Assembly (NCBI RefSeq): GCF_000276665.1
Contig: NW_004955448.1
Coordinates: 512,539-576,538 of the forward strand
Length of the DNA: 64,000 nucleotides
Direction of reading: 5' to 3'
From: Chinchilla lanigera
Lineage: Eukaryota > Chordata > Mammalia > Rodentia > Chinchillidae
Part shown: one piece after another, positions 48,055 to 59,562 of the stretch
Layout of the letters: the number at the start of each line of letters is the position of its first letter
Position numbering within the stretch: the stretch's first letter is position 1
The notes under the pieces: model-generated
What the model was told of the DNA's origin: nothing
The model's database searches: none
What the model saw: only the letters and a program-made list of their open reading frames with translations
Translations under genes and position numbers: made by a program

Positions 48055-48721
48055 AATGTATCAATCATTACAGCTGACATCTGTGCATATCATTCTTGCA
48101 TTACACTGGAATATTTCCTGAGAATTAATGGTAAGATTTATGTTTATTGAGTCAAAGGATGTACACACTTTCATAGATTTGATATAGTGTACCAACTCTT
48201 CTCTCAAAGATTTGCTTTATTTGTAATGCCACTAGCAACATTAGTTATGTACCTATTTCACAACAACTTCAATAGCCCTAGAGATTAATAGCTTAAAGTT
48301 TACTAATTTGACTTGCAAAACAAAATGAAACAGAAAATGCTTTCCAGCATACCTATTCCAACATTGTAATAATCCAACACACAAAGATGTAGAGATCAAA
48401 TAAAATGAATTTCCTTCTACATTATTTGTGGCCTAGCAAATTATAGTTTACATTGTATTTATTGTTTTTAGAATGGGATGATCAAGAAAAGTATCTTTTC
48501 CTCTAAGTGGCCAACATGATTTACTATCAGTTTATTTTTAAAGAACACAAAGCTATCAGGAAAGTATGGGTTCTTACCATGGGTAATTTGACTTCATATT
48601 TAAAAAACACCCTCCATTCATCCTATTAGAGGTATAATGTAAGCTTTTTAGTGCTGCTATGTCCCATTCTTTGATGAGTATTTACAATCACAGTAGCACT
48701 GGCTATCTACTACAATAGGTC

Positions 48722-48905
48722 AGCTCTGTTCGAGGCACTTTATGTGATTTTATTTAATGCTCACAGTCATCTGAAAATTAAATGTCATTATTCACATTTT
48801 TAACATGAGGCTCTAAGGCTCAATGTTGCTGAGTAACTCACTAAAGTTCTCACAGCAAACTTGACAGAGCTTAGTCTGAAGGCGGGCTTTTGACTCTCCG
48901 TGTCA
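48722..48905 (-). repeat. MIR SINE, antisense
   Basis: TGTTCGAGGCACTTTATGTG, TTAATGCTCACAGTCATCTG and TTAACATGAGGCTCTAAGGC are antisense MIR blocks. Confidence 0.75.
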
Positions 48906-49262
48906 CTGATTTTCCTATCCTATCACAATGCCCCCTCAAGCTAGAGAAATTATTGTGTGGACAGAAAATCTGTTCTGGAAAAGAAAAATGCAACTAGGGA
49001 CTAAGTAGCTTAAACTGACTCACAAAGTTTGTGATATTTTTCAGCTTAATATTTTTACAGGCCAGCGTCCCACAAACTTTCATTTAGGACTCACTTCCTG
49101 CTTTGCTGAGTAGCTTACTGAAAACAAAGCAACACCCCACCTCCTAGAGGACTGCCTCCCCCTGCCCCTCGGCCCGTCTTCCAAATCTCAAACCCAAGAT
49201 CAGTAAGATGATTTTCTTACAACTCCCCATTCTGCAATCCCAAGTCTCAAAGCCATACTTAC

Positions 49263-49439
49263 CATTACTCCTGAGAAACAGAGTCCTTCAAAATACCACA
49301 CGTAGCTGGTGAGCTTATTGCTGGATGCATAAAAAGTTTGCCCATTTGGGAAATACAATAATATATTCACAATGATACTCCAAAGAGCAAGAGGAATCAG
49401 CAGACAGCTTAGGCAGCCTCCATACTTCCAAGACCCCAT
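49263..49439 (-). CDS. TM4SF18: TM4SF18, first coding exon (TM1 and first loop)
   Basis: TM4SF18 is a four-pass membrane protein of the L6 (TM4SF1-related) family, distinct from true tetraspanins. This exon codes residues 1-59: M-G-S-W-K-Y-G-G-C-L-S-C-L-L-I-P-L-A-L-W, first helix to about residue 30, then P-N-G-Q-T-F-Y-A-S-S-N-K-L-T and V-W-Y-F-E-G-L-C-F-S-G-V-M, ending ATG before GTAAGT. The L-L-Y-F-P-N-G segment is a family signature. The start is the first ATG after a good acceptor (TGCAG at 49,456-49,452), so 12 nt of 5' UTR share this exon. TM4SF1 and TM4SF4 are excluded by their different N-termini (M-C-Y-G and M-C-T-G, from memory). Confidence 0.97.
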
Positions 49440-50204
49440 TTTGCTTGGAACCTGCAGATTTCAAAAGGACAGATCACATAAAGCCTGTCTTTCTTCCCAC
49501 CTGTCTATTTGTTTTCTTTTGTATTACCTGCCACTTTCTGGGTCAGAGACCTTCACTTCATATTCATGAGGAGCCAGGACTTAGACTACAACTGCAGCCA
49601 ACAATCTCAGTGTGAAATAGTGGTTTACTGTTCAGAGAACAATAGACAATGATCACGGCTGAAGAGCTGAGCTGCTCTTCATCCTGTGCCAAAGGAATGT
49701 GATGTTTTTCACTGCTTTTGAAAATAAGTCATTTTCCTCTGAATGAGAGCATTCAACACTTAACCTTGCGGAGGAAGTTGAAATGAGAGCTGGAATTGAG
49801 CTGCTAAATTTCACCCAACAGGAGAGAGAGGGTTAAAGAGAAAACTGCCAAAGGTGCTCATTCTGGAGCATGCTATGTCTGTTACCCTTTTCTATGTATC
49901 CCTCTTCTGCCTCTCACTTCTGCCTCTCATGTATAAATGCATATGTTTTCTTACTGTTAAGGAAAAGGAGGGAAAAGAAGGTGGGTAATTTGACTAATAT
50001 TTTGTAAGCAATGCGTTTGAAAGAAAGATCAGGAATTCTGCCTTCCAAATTATTGCCTTAAGTCAGAAGAGCCACAGATGTCCTCTAATTATGATGATAT
50101 GAGAAGGGAAGTATAGAAAGGAATCTGGGTCCTAGCATGTTACAGATGATGTGCACACAGCAGAAAAGACCCCAAAGATAGCTTGATGTACATTCCAGCC
50201 CTTC

Positions 50205-50360
50205 AGTTAGACTCCTGCTTAACTAAACTTTCTTAAGTCTCAACTTCCTCAGCTATGAAATGGGGTTATCCCAGAATAATAATGTGAAGATTAACAAAAT
50301 TGTTTGTGCAAAATACCATATAAGGTGCACATAGGCAGTTATAAATGGGAGCCATTACTT
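50205..50360 (+). repeat. MIR SINE
   Basis: CTTCCTCAGCTATGAAATGG, then GTGAAGATTAACAAAATTG and CAGTTATAAATGGGAGCC, the 3' half of MIR. Confidence 0.75.
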
Positions 50361-50374
50361 GTGTGTGTCTCTCT

Positions 50375-50449
50375 CTCCACGCTGGGAATGGAATCCAAGG
50401 CCTCACGCATGCTAGGCAAGCCCTCTACCACTGAGCTACATCCCTAGCC
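50375..50449 (-). repeat. ID SINE, antisense
   Basis: CTGGGAATGGAATCCAAGGC, GCATGCTAGGCAAGCCCTCT and CCACTGAGCTACATCCC. It has an older consensus than the GGTACC-type copies, followed by a B1 scrap (50,470-50,520) and an ATT-type microsatellite. Confidence 0.8.
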
Positions 50450-51599
50450 TGGTAGCCATCATAATAAAAGGGCACTAGCAGGCGGAGGCAAGAGGATAGC
50501 AAGACCCTGTCTCAAAATAAAAATTATTAATAATAATAATTATTATAATGGCAGTTAAAGGAACATAATTGTCACACTAATATAGAAATCAGAAGAAAGT
50601 TTGCTTATTTGCTCTTCTTTGTATCCAAAGAGTTCTGAATTATGAAGTCCTAAAATCTTGTTCCCAAAACAATTTCATTTAATATGATCTTGTCCTCCTG
50701 AAACTATTGTTTATAGCATATGTGCTTTTGACTCAAGAGAATAAAAATTTATTTTTATGAGCATAATTACAAGATGACATTATAAGTGTACTTTTCATTA
50801 GAAAATTGCAATACTGGGAGCCACTTTTGGATTCAAGCAAAAGAGAAGTTGACAGCAGAGCATTTGAAGGTGGGGTGGGGGACAAGATGCTGGGAAGGAA
50901 CTGAGAAGCCAGAGATGGGAGTGATCACCTAGGACAGAGGTTAGGGTGAGCAATGGTGGCAATGGCGAGTGTGGACAGAGTAACTCACTTAGAAAGTCGG
51001 GAGTCAAACCCTCCCAGGAGTGAAAGGAAGTCAGCTTGAAGGAGAGTACACTGAGGGTGGGATGTGACGGGAAAGTTATCCACTGTTGAAACTGATAATC
51101 TCTTTAGACAGTCACTAGCAGTCTTCCCTCCCTCACATCAACTTTCAGGCAGAGCTGCTTAAAAAATTAAAACTGTTTTATTTGACACTTAGTTTTCTTC
51201 ACTCTGAAACCTGCTCTCAAGGAGGTTCCAACAGGCACTGAAAAGAGCAGCAAGAGCCGGGGGACAAAGGAGAATGAGGTCGCCCCTGAAGAGAGTCGTG
51301 GGCTCTCAAGGAGCCCGGGAGCTGCAGAGCTGCAGAGGAGCTGCAGAGACATACTTGCGACGTCCTAAGGAGGTTTAGCCTAGATGAGATTTCAGAAAAG
51401 TGTTTCTGGCTGACTTTTGTGCTTTAGAGAGGAACGACAAGAATACATTTCATCAAAGTTTATGAAGAATGGAGTCTTAGACTATTTTCCACATTGTAGA
51501 ATGCTGCAGTTTCCAAAAATTTTTCAAGTCAACGAGGGGAACTATCACACTCAGTCAGGGACCTCTCAAAAATAATCAGGATAAATTGTTGTCTCTTGA

Positions 51600-51845
51600 T
51601 ATCTTCCATGTGCCAGGTTCTATGCTAGAAGTTTTCATGAGTATTAAAAATCAATAACTCAGGCTGGGGATTTAGCTCAGCAGCACAGCACCTGCCTGGC
51701 AAGCCCAAGGTCGTGAGTTCGATTCCCAGTACCGGAAAAAAAACAAACAAACAAAAAATCAACAATTCTCCCATTCATTCTTTCAGTGACACTAAGGTGA
51801 AGGTATTATTACCCCATTTTACATGTATACAGAAAGGTATACAAG
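51600..51845 (-). repeat. MIR SINE, antisense, split by an ID
   Basis: ATGTGCCAGGTTCTATGCTA (51,610) and ATTACCCCATTTTACATGTA (51,810) are the two halves of an antisense MIR separated by the ID at 51,661. Confidence 0.7.
51661..51753 (+). mobile_element. ID SINE inserted in a MIR
   Basis: ID body with GTACCGG end and an AAAC-type tail; flanked by AAAAATCAATAA and AAAAATCAACAA (one mismatch). Confidence 0.9.
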
Positions 51846-51927
51846 AGCCAGGGATATAGCTCAGCAGCACAAGTGTCTGCCTGGCAAGTGCAAGGTCCTG
51901 AGTTCGATTCCTAGTACCAAAAAAAAT
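51846..51927 (+). repeat. ID SINE, second copy in tandem orientation
   Basis: CCAGGGATATAGCTCAGCAG and GAGTTCGATTCCTAGTACC with a short A tail. Lies about 180 bp after the preceding ID in the same orientation and shares its unusual CAGCAGCAC block, so the two may be related copies. Confidence 0.85.
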
Positions 51928-52609
51928 GCATATAAGAAACTTACTCAGGAGCTAGAAATTAAGCCTAAATCATTTACACTTTTTGGATTATTGCATCACT
52001 TTCATCCTTGCCTGATAATCTATACGCTGCCCCCTTCTCTTTCTTTGCAAATAGGTTTCAAGGAGAGACATTCTGATTCCTTGGTAGTGGCTGCCTATAG
52101 GGCCGTTTTGAAGGTCTATGGCTTCAATGACAGGGATCTTCAGGCCAGATAGAATGCTTACATAGGCAAGTGATGTCCACTACAGATATAGAGTCAGGGA
52201 AGAGCAAAGCACATAGCTAGTACTCCTTTGACTTGGTCATTATTCAAATTGTGTGTGGTTTCGTGTTAATAGTGATGGTTCCACGTCACAGGTAGTTACT
52301 AAGATTCAGGGGACATGCTTGACCGGTTGTCATTTGGAAGACTGTTCAGTAGGAGCCATAGAAGTTAATGAAGAGATGTAACTGGCTGGAAAACACCGGT
52401 GGAATTGTGAAAAGGGAAGTCCAGCAATTTCCTTATCTTTGGTTATCCCATTAGTGAAAATATCTAATGAATTCTCTTTGGAAAACGAAAACATTTACTC
52501 AACTTTACACCTAGGAAAATTTTTTTAACCCACCTCTAAAGAAAATATGTGTGTGCATAAAAAAATTCTTGAAGCTCTTTGCCTCCAGTAAGCTCCCAAT
52601 TTTCTTGCC

Positions 52610-52812
52610 AAAAAATTCTTACTAAATCAGGATTTTCTTGCGGGTCTCTCTTTGGAATGTTGTGCTTATTGGCTGCTTCTGGTCTCAGCTTCCTGTTCTC
52701 AACAGCGGAGATGAGGAAATCCGCAGGATGCCTGCTACTCCTACTCAGAGACAAGGTGACTCAGGAGGAAGCACTCCACCTAAAATAGTCTTAGTGTGCA
52801 GCTTCTGAGTCA
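52610..52812 (-). promoter_or_regulatory. TM4SF18: Candidate TM4SF18 promoter / first exon
   Basis: Two exact AP-1 sites (TGACTCA at 52,757-52,763 and TGAGTCA at 52,806-52,812) stand 49 bp apart, followed in the minus-strand direction by an inverted CCAAT box (ATTGG at 52,668-52,672) and a possible donor, TTTA|GTAAGAA, at about 52,613-52,625. The spacing and order would suit a promoter with a noncoding first exon. The motifs are seen; the promoter is inference. Confidence 0.3.
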
Positions 52813-54224
52813 CCGTGGAATTAGAGTTCATGTGATCCTGAAATTAGCCCCACAGGTGATGAAAGGTAGGGAAGAAGGAAGCACCTGAAAGAAGTTTATC
52901 AAAGAGAAAAATTTGTCAAAAATTTATCAGCAGAAAAAGCTAATACTTAGAGAAAAATTTTATTCTGAGAATTCTAAGTCGATGAACTGTGAAGTCTTCC
53001 ACTGACTGTGGGCACAAAGTCCTGGTTAGGACCCACTGGGAGTGAATATTTGTTTAAAAACACATTAGGACCGCAGCAGTAAACAGCTGTGCAAACAGAA
53101 TCAGTGTTCCTGAGCTTTGTGTTTAAAATTCTTTCTCAAGAATTATCTGGGCCGAAATGTCTACTGTGCCAATAGACTCTAGGTTTATCTTTAACTAATG
53201 GTAAACATCCAGCTTTTTGCCTTCTGGGAGAAGAACACAGGCTTACAGCTCCTATCGAAAGCTCTTCCAGCAACATGCTACACTTGGAACATCCTCTCTG
53301 ACCTTTGTCATTCCCACCGTTCACTCCCTTCCATTTGCTCAGCTTTCCAGAGAATTCACTCATCTATTCCAACTGCTCACCGTGAGTGACTGGGGGAGCA
53401 TAGCCAATCATTTACTCTTGAAATATGTATTAAGCATCTACCTGACTACTGAGGCAAAGAACATCCACCTCCTGACCCCAAGATACTCAGAGTCTGGCTG
53501 AGGGAATAAATATGTTCAACAATAGATATGCAGTACAAAATTTTGAATTGCCAGTGGATTTGACCTTGGCTTTTTGAAAGAATGGGAACTTTGGGTGGAT
53601 CTGGATTTATGGGAGATTTCTTGGAAGGCTGGGGACAAATCTGAGCCTTCAGCTTAAGAAGCAGGTAGCTGGGCAACCTGAGAGTCCATAAAAATGAAAT
53701 GTCCACCAAAAATGCAGTATATGATGTTTAAGTGGATCTTTGGAAACAAAGCTGGTGAAACATCTTTTAAAGACATTGGCAAGATATGAATATAAACAGT
53801 ATAAGACAATATTAGAACAATGATGTTAATTTAGCTGTGATAATGGCATTTCAGTGTAGAGAAGATTGTTCTAATACTTAGGAGATGCATGCATCGTACT
53901 TTAAAGTAGCTTAACAAAATAAAGAGATATCAAAGGGGAAAAGGAAGAATAGGAGTGTATTTACGATAGATAAGTGAAGCAAATACCATAAATAGTAACA
54001 GTATCTGAATTTAAATCTAGATGTTCATTATACTACCTTTTCAACTTTCTTGAATTTGGGGAACTTTTCATAGAAGATAATTGAAAAAAAATTCCCCGGT
54101 AGCGTTTTAATTTGTGAATGGCAATGCTGTACAAAATCCAAAGGGTTCTTTTATCTGGGAAATTCAAAGTAGAAAAACCAGTGATCTGCTCAGACAGATG
54201 CTCTGAGGCACCGAGTGAATGCTC
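52813..54224. other. Flanking sequence, little recognised
   Basis: An L2-like piece near 53,430-53,510 is the only repeat suspected. The open frames at 53.1-53.7 kb are on both strands and match nothing I know. Confidence 0.45.
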
Positions 54225-54815
54225 ATAAAAATGTGGAGCAGCAAAACTTCTCATTCATTACTGCTGGGAATGCAAAATGATACAGCCACTTTGGAAAAAG
54301 CTCGGCAGTTTCTTGCAAAGTTAAACGTATCCACACGATGCAATCCAGCAAATATAATCTTGAGTGTTTGTTCAAGAACAATGAAAACACACCTACACAA
54401 AGATCTATACTATAACATCTAGAGCCATTTCTTTCATGATCACTGAAAATGGGAAACATTAACAGGCAAATAGTAAATAGATTATACATCCATAAGCAAA
54501 ATAGTAATCAATAAATAAAAGAACTACTGGTACTTTGACATGGATGAACCTCAAAAGCCTTTACTAAGTGAAAGAAGCCTGACCACATAATGTGTGATTG
54601 CATTCATAGGACATTTTGAAGGAAGACAACAAGCTATGTGGGGAGAAATCAGAGGAGTCATTACCAGGGGCGGGGGTGAGGATTTGACTGCAAGAGAGCA
54701 CAGGGGCTTTCTGGAGTGAGAGAAATACTTCACATGGTTTAGAACGCTGAGGACCTACAAAGTTTGTATTTTACTGCATGGAAACATGTCTCAATATATC
54801 TCACTTCAAAAAGAC
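54225..54815 (+). repeat. Old L1 (L1M-type) 3' end
   Basis: ATTACTGCTGGGAATGCAAA, ACATGGATGAACCTCAAAAG and GTGAAAGAAGCCTGACCAC are the ORF2 C-terminal and 3' UTR blocks of an old L1, in sense order. Confidence 0.85.
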
Positions 54816-55059
54816 TTTAGGACTGATTGGATAAAGAATACGGAAAAATGCAAAAGGTATTTTAATGATTAAGAAAATAGAGACACTTTGACTTTATTTT
54901 TTAAGGTGGAGATGTCAGAGGACAGCACTGAATGCAGCTAGCTCACTGCAGCAAGAATGACATGCTGGGTTGAGTTATATCAAGCAGTAACTCGGGATAT
55001 ATGAAAACAAATCGATTTATTTTAATGCTACTGATTTAGAGGATACTATAATCTGAATT

Positions 55060-55335
55060 TAGAGGGTACTATAATCTGAATGAAAGAGCCCACACAAGCG
55101 GACTTAGTGTCCAACTAAGAGAGGCTGCAGGGAGCTGCCTCACCCTCTGCTCTGAGGGGATGTGGGAAGGACCATCCATGAAGCAGAGAATAAGCCTGTA
55201 CCACAAACCGAGATGCTGGTGTCTTGCTCTTAGACTTCCCAACTCCCAGCACTAGGCAATAAATTTCTATTGGCTATAAATTACCCAACCTAAGGTGTTT
55301 TATTATAGCAGCCTGCATGGACACAGACTGAGGCC
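55060..55335 (+). mobile_element. MaLR-type LTR (MLT1-like)
   Basis: CAATAAATTTCTATTGGCTA, TAAATTACCCAACCTAAGG and TTTATTATAGCAGCCTGCAT form the typical 3' end of an MLT1-like LTR. The 5' boundary is uncertain. Confidence 0.75.
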
Positions 55336-56119
55336 AATGGGCACAATCATGAGAAAAATATTATTAACTTTAAAAAGTATGTAAGTGATTCTTAAAAAGA
55401 AACTGATATTCTTTTGGAATACACTGAAAGCTTCTGTACATATATAAGCATGCCCATGACTGTCTCTAAACACCTAACCATAAGCGTCTTTGGAACATGT
55501 TTTTCATTGATTTTTACATTCTATACACAATTAAAGAATGTACAAAAGGCTTTAACTCCAATTTAGAAAAAAAACTAGATATTTTTTAAAAATAAAGGGT
55601 GCATTAATATTGGTAGCAGTGGACATGGAGAGAGCTTAAGAGAATAGAATTATTTCTAGGAAGTGATTTTTCAGATAAGATGTGCTTCCTCACGGGCACC
55701 TAGACCTACCTATCAAATAAAATCAACTCTAGCATTTGTAAAAAAGGAAAGATAGAAAATTTACCATTAATAGAAAACTGGTTAAGTAAATTATGGTATG
55801 ATCTACGTTAGTGGAATACTATGTAACTGTTAAAAATGAGATAAATCTGTGTTATGTGCTGTTAGGCAATTATGACTGAGTTTTAATAATACTGTGTATA
55901 GAATGTAACCATTTATATAACAAAAGAAATGTGATGCTGTGTACACACACATAAACATATTAGTCAGAGAATTTCTGGACAAGTATGACAAGAAGCTGTT
56001 ATAATTAGAAGTCATATGATAATTTGAGTAGAGAAGGTTTAACACATGAACGATTATTTACTGGTAATTTACCCGGCAAGATAAAGTAACTCTAAAGAAT
56101 ACTACAGGGCTGACCAAGA

Positions 56120-56605
56120 GCCTACAGAAGAGCAAACCCTGAAGGGAGTGCTCCTGGAGGCTGGATCCGACTCCGGGGACAGAGCACAGCCCTGGCTGGT
56201 GAAGAAGCTCGCTGGGCTGCCCGAGGTCAGAGCAGGTCCACGCCTGAGAAGCTGGGTGCCACAGGCCAGAGCTGGGGGACCGGAAGTTCCCTTACCGGGG
56301 AGCCCACAAGCTGAGGCTGGCAGGAAAGACAATTTTCTGGGGATGCTGACAAAATTCACGGAGAACTGCGCATAGGTGGTGCTGCTGAACTTGACAGGAA
56401 ACTGGCTGGGGCCCCAGCTGGACGCCGTCACCGACCCTCGCAGGCAAACCAGCGGAGGCCTCCAGGGAACCTTGGGGGCGCCCTGTCCGCGGTTCTCCTG
56501 CAAACTACCCAGCCTCACAGCAGCAAGAAGAGAACGTTTACCAGAACCGGGAAGAGAATTCTTATTCCTGCGGAGCCCTCTACTGCCCTCGACTGGCAAA
56601 ACCTA
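56120..56605. other. GC-rich island of unknown nature
   Basis: A roughly 480-bp GC-rich segment with many CpGs (around 56,419-56,490) in AT-rich surroundings. Both strands are open over long stretches (minus 56,102-56,599, 165 codons; plus 56,148-56,375 and 56,376-56,606), but no known protein is visible and dual openness is expected in GC-rich DNA. May be a promoter, enhancer or unassigned LTR. Confidence 0.35.
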
Positions 56606-56828
56606 GTGTGTCATCCGGCAAAGGAAAAATTATCCCAGCAGAGAAATGAAGGGAGGATTTGGCGTTGAAAAGCAATAAATTCATAAATGCCCCAGCTAAT
56701 AACAGTTGTATCCGGGAATAAACACTGGTTGATGAAGTTCAGATGTGAGGGAGAAACTTGTTGCTGTAAGTCTTTAATGTTTGATTTGAGGGAAGGTCAT
56801 TGGGAAAATTCTTTAATGCACTTTTCTT

Positions 56829-57200
56829 AGGCTGTTTTGTGTTACTGTAACAGAAGAGCATAGACTGAGCAATTTATAAAGACAGTAAATGCATATGGGT
56901 CATGGTTCTGCAGGCTGGGAAGTCCAAGAGCAAGGTGCTGGCATCTTCTTGGCATCTGGTGATCGCTGTGACGTCAGTGGCAGAAGGCGGAAGAGCAGAA
57001 CAGCAGCGCGCATGCATGAGCCAGAGAGAATCAAACACAAATACTCACGCCCTTTTACAACCAGCATTAATCCCCCCGCTGAGGGGGAGCCCTCCAGGCC
57101 GAAACACCTCCCAGGAGTACCTTCCTCCTGACGCTTTTGTATTGGGCATTAAGTTTCCAGCACATCCTTTGGAGGGACGTAAACTGTCAGAGCATTATAC
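56829..57200 (-). mobile_element. MaLR-type LTR, antisense
   Basis: TTTGTGTTACTGTAACAGAA, GAGCAATTTATAAAGACAG and CATGGTTCTGCAGGCTGGGA are the antisense order of an MLT1/MST-like LTR; the 3' part with TAAGTTTCCAGCACATCC also fits. Confidence 0.7.
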
Positions 57201-57204
57201 TGAG

Positions 57205-57813
57205 CATGTTATAAAATAACAGATGAAATTAAAGAAGAAATTAAATAATACTTGCAATCAAATGAAAATGTAGATACAACTTAGCAGAACCTGTGCGAGG
57301 CAATGAAAGTAGTCCTCAGAGGGAAATTTATAGCAGCGAATTCTCACATCAGGAAAACAATCTTATGCTGCAGTCAAGCTTCTAGAAACAGAAGAGCACG
57401 TCAAACCCAAAGCCCAAAGAAGGCAGGAAATTGTAAAGATCAGAGCAAAAATTAATGCAGTTGAAACTAAGAAAATAATACCAACAATTAATGAATCAAA
57501 GAGTTGGTTCTTTGAATAAATAAATAAAATTGATAAATGCCTAGCCAACCTTATTAAAATAAGGAAAGAAAAACCTCAAATTCATACAATAAGGAATGCA
57601 AAGGGTGAAACCACTACAGATCCTATAGAAATTCAGAAGATCATCAGTATCTACTTCAAAAATCTTTACTCTCACAGGATGGAAAACAGAAGAAATGGAC
57701 AGATTCTTAGATACATAAGAATCAGCAAAGGTGAATCAACAAGATATAAAAATTCTGAATAGCCTAGTATCAGTCAATGAAATTGAAAACATAATAAAGA
57801 AAACTTACCAACA
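57205..57813 (+). repeat. L1 ORF2 fragment, sense (between endonuclease and RT)
   Basis: GTAGTCCTCAGAGGGAAATT, AGAGTTGGTTCTTTGAATAA and GTCAATGAAATTGAAAACAT are ORF2 blocks in sense order. Broken by stops. Meets an antisense L1 piece at about 57,813. Confidence 0.8.
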
Positions 57814-58560
57814 TTCTCTTGTCAATAATTTCCAATTTCATTGCACTATGGTCCAATAATATACATAGGATAATTTCAATTCCTTTGCATTTACTTCAGC
57901 ATGTTCTATGGTCTAGTATATGGTCTATTTTAGAGAATAGCTCATGTGCAGCTCAGAAGAATGTGCATTCTGATGTTGTTGAGTAGAACACTCTGTAAAG
58001 GTCTCATAAGTCCATTTGTGCACAAGTTTGGTTCAGTGACACTTTTTCTTTGCTGATTTTTTGTCTAGTTTATCTATTTCTTTGTGACAATGGGGTGTTA
58101 AAGTCCCCTGTAATTATGTTATTGCTTATTTGATTTTTCATGTCTGTTAAAATTTGTCTTATATAGTTGGATGCTCCTGAATTTGGTGCATATATATTTA
58201 TGATTGTTATCTCTTCTTCTTGAAATTTTCCCCTATCAAGTATGTAGTGACCTTCTTTATCTTTTTAAATCATTCTTGGTTTGAAGTTTACATTGTCTGC
58301 AAACAGAATAGCTACCCCTGTTTTTTTCTGGGCTCCTGTCACATATGAGTACTGTTTTCTATCCTTTGACTTTCAATCTATGAATTTCCTTTTGAGTTAA
58401 ATGTGCTTCTCATATACAGCATATTGTTGGATTTTGTTTCTTAATCTACTCTGTCAGTCTGTTTCTTTTGATTGGCCAATTGTAGACATTTACATTAATG
58501 TTGACTCTCTTTAGGGCTAAGTTGAGTAATGTGATTAAAGCACTGTGTGCATTATTTCAA
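57814..58560 (-). repeat. L1 ORF2 endonuclease fragment, antisense
   Basis: TTTCATTGCACTATGGTCCA, GAATGTGCATTCTGATGTTG, GGTGTTAAAGTCCCCTGTAA and TGATTGGCCAATTGTAGACA are antisense endonuclease-domain blocks, in descending ORF2 order. Confidence 0.8.
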
Positions 58561-59197
58561 ACAATCATTGTGAGAAGCTGTCCAAAGCTGTCTTTCTGCT
58601 CTTGGGTGAAGAATGGCAATGTTGGCAACACTCCTACAACTGTGCCGTTGTAAGACTCTATGCTGATTTGATAGCTGTACAGATGAGCCAGATATAAACC
58701 TTTCATTTTCTAAATCCTTGGTATTTTGATGCTGTTTCTTATGGAAACATAATCAATCTTATTTTTACTGATATTCCTAGCTATTGTTAAATAGTGTAAT
58801 GTCATTTTTAAAATTCCAAGAGAGATACATACTTATCCTCATAAAGAAATACAATAATCCCTGTTTATCCTTCAAATAGATTCATCAGTTGTTTGTATTT
58901 TGCTTTTTTCTTTGTTTCTCACAAGTTTTATTCACTGAACCATTTGAAAGAAAATTGCAGACAACATGAAACTCCACCAGAAACACTTCAATAGGCACCT
59001 TTCATGACCAACAACACTTTCCATATGATCACACAGAAAATCCTCCTTCCTGAAAGCATTACTGTATTTACTTTTTTTCTTTACAATATACATAAAATCC
59101 CTTTAGTATTTTAATTCTAATATTACTATTAATCATAAATCTAAGAAGCTTAGATTTGGGCTAGTCTTTTTTTTTTTTCTTTAGAATAGAGTGCACA

Positions 59198-59299
59198 TCG
59201 GGCTGGGGATTTAGCTCAGCGGCAAAGCGCCTGCCTGGCAAGCGCAAGGTCGTGAGTTCAGTTCCTGGTACCGGAGAAAAACAACAACAACAAAAAAGA
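59198..59299 (+). mobile_element. ID SINE with 16-bp target-site duplication
   Basis: Intact ID body and AAC-type tail, flanked by an exact 16-bp duplication, TAGAATAGAGTGCACA, at 59,182-59,197 and 59,300-59,315. Confidence 0.95.
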
Positions 59300-59355
59300 T
59301 AGAATAGAGTGCACAGAGGACAAACATTGTCTTTGGTATAAAAAAAAGAGTAGTT

Positions 59356-59440
59356 CCAGGTGGAGGATGAAACTCAGAGGTAGAGGCTGCGTTTTGCATT
59401 CATGAGGGCCTGGGTTTGATCCCCAGCATGGAAAGCAACA
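59356..59440 (+). repeat. Older ID SINE
   Basis: AACTCAGAGGTAGAGGCTGC and GGGTTTGATCCCCAGCATGG: an ID-type body of a different, older consensus. Confidence 0.65.
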
Positions 59441-59562
59441 GTGACAACAACAGCAAATGTAGTTCAAGTAGCTTTTGAACATAGTAGCCCGGTGGTACAT
59501 TCTTGGTGAGGTAAGGACAAAAGGAACTAACTGCAAAGAAATCTTGATAATAATTTGACGCT

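Larger units (their letters stand above)
45831..49262 (-). other. TM4SF18: TM4SF18 intron 2
   Basis: GT at 49,262-49,261 and AG at 45,832-45,831. Contains two MIRs, an ID, old antisense L1 sequence (about 47,280-48,250), an LTR-type element and the inverted duplication listed below. Confidence 0.88.
49440..52666. other. TM4SF18 5' flank / probable intron 1
   Basis: The first 12 bases are 5' UTR; a noncoding first exon must lie further up. Contains MIR (50.2 kb), ID (50.38 kb), and an antisense MIR (51.6-51.85 kb) split by an ID. No coding exon recognised. Confidence 0.5.

Noticed and set aside
56102..56599. 165-codon minus-strand frame in the GC island as a gene
   Set aside because: No homology recognised, and several frames on both strands are open together, as expected from base composition.
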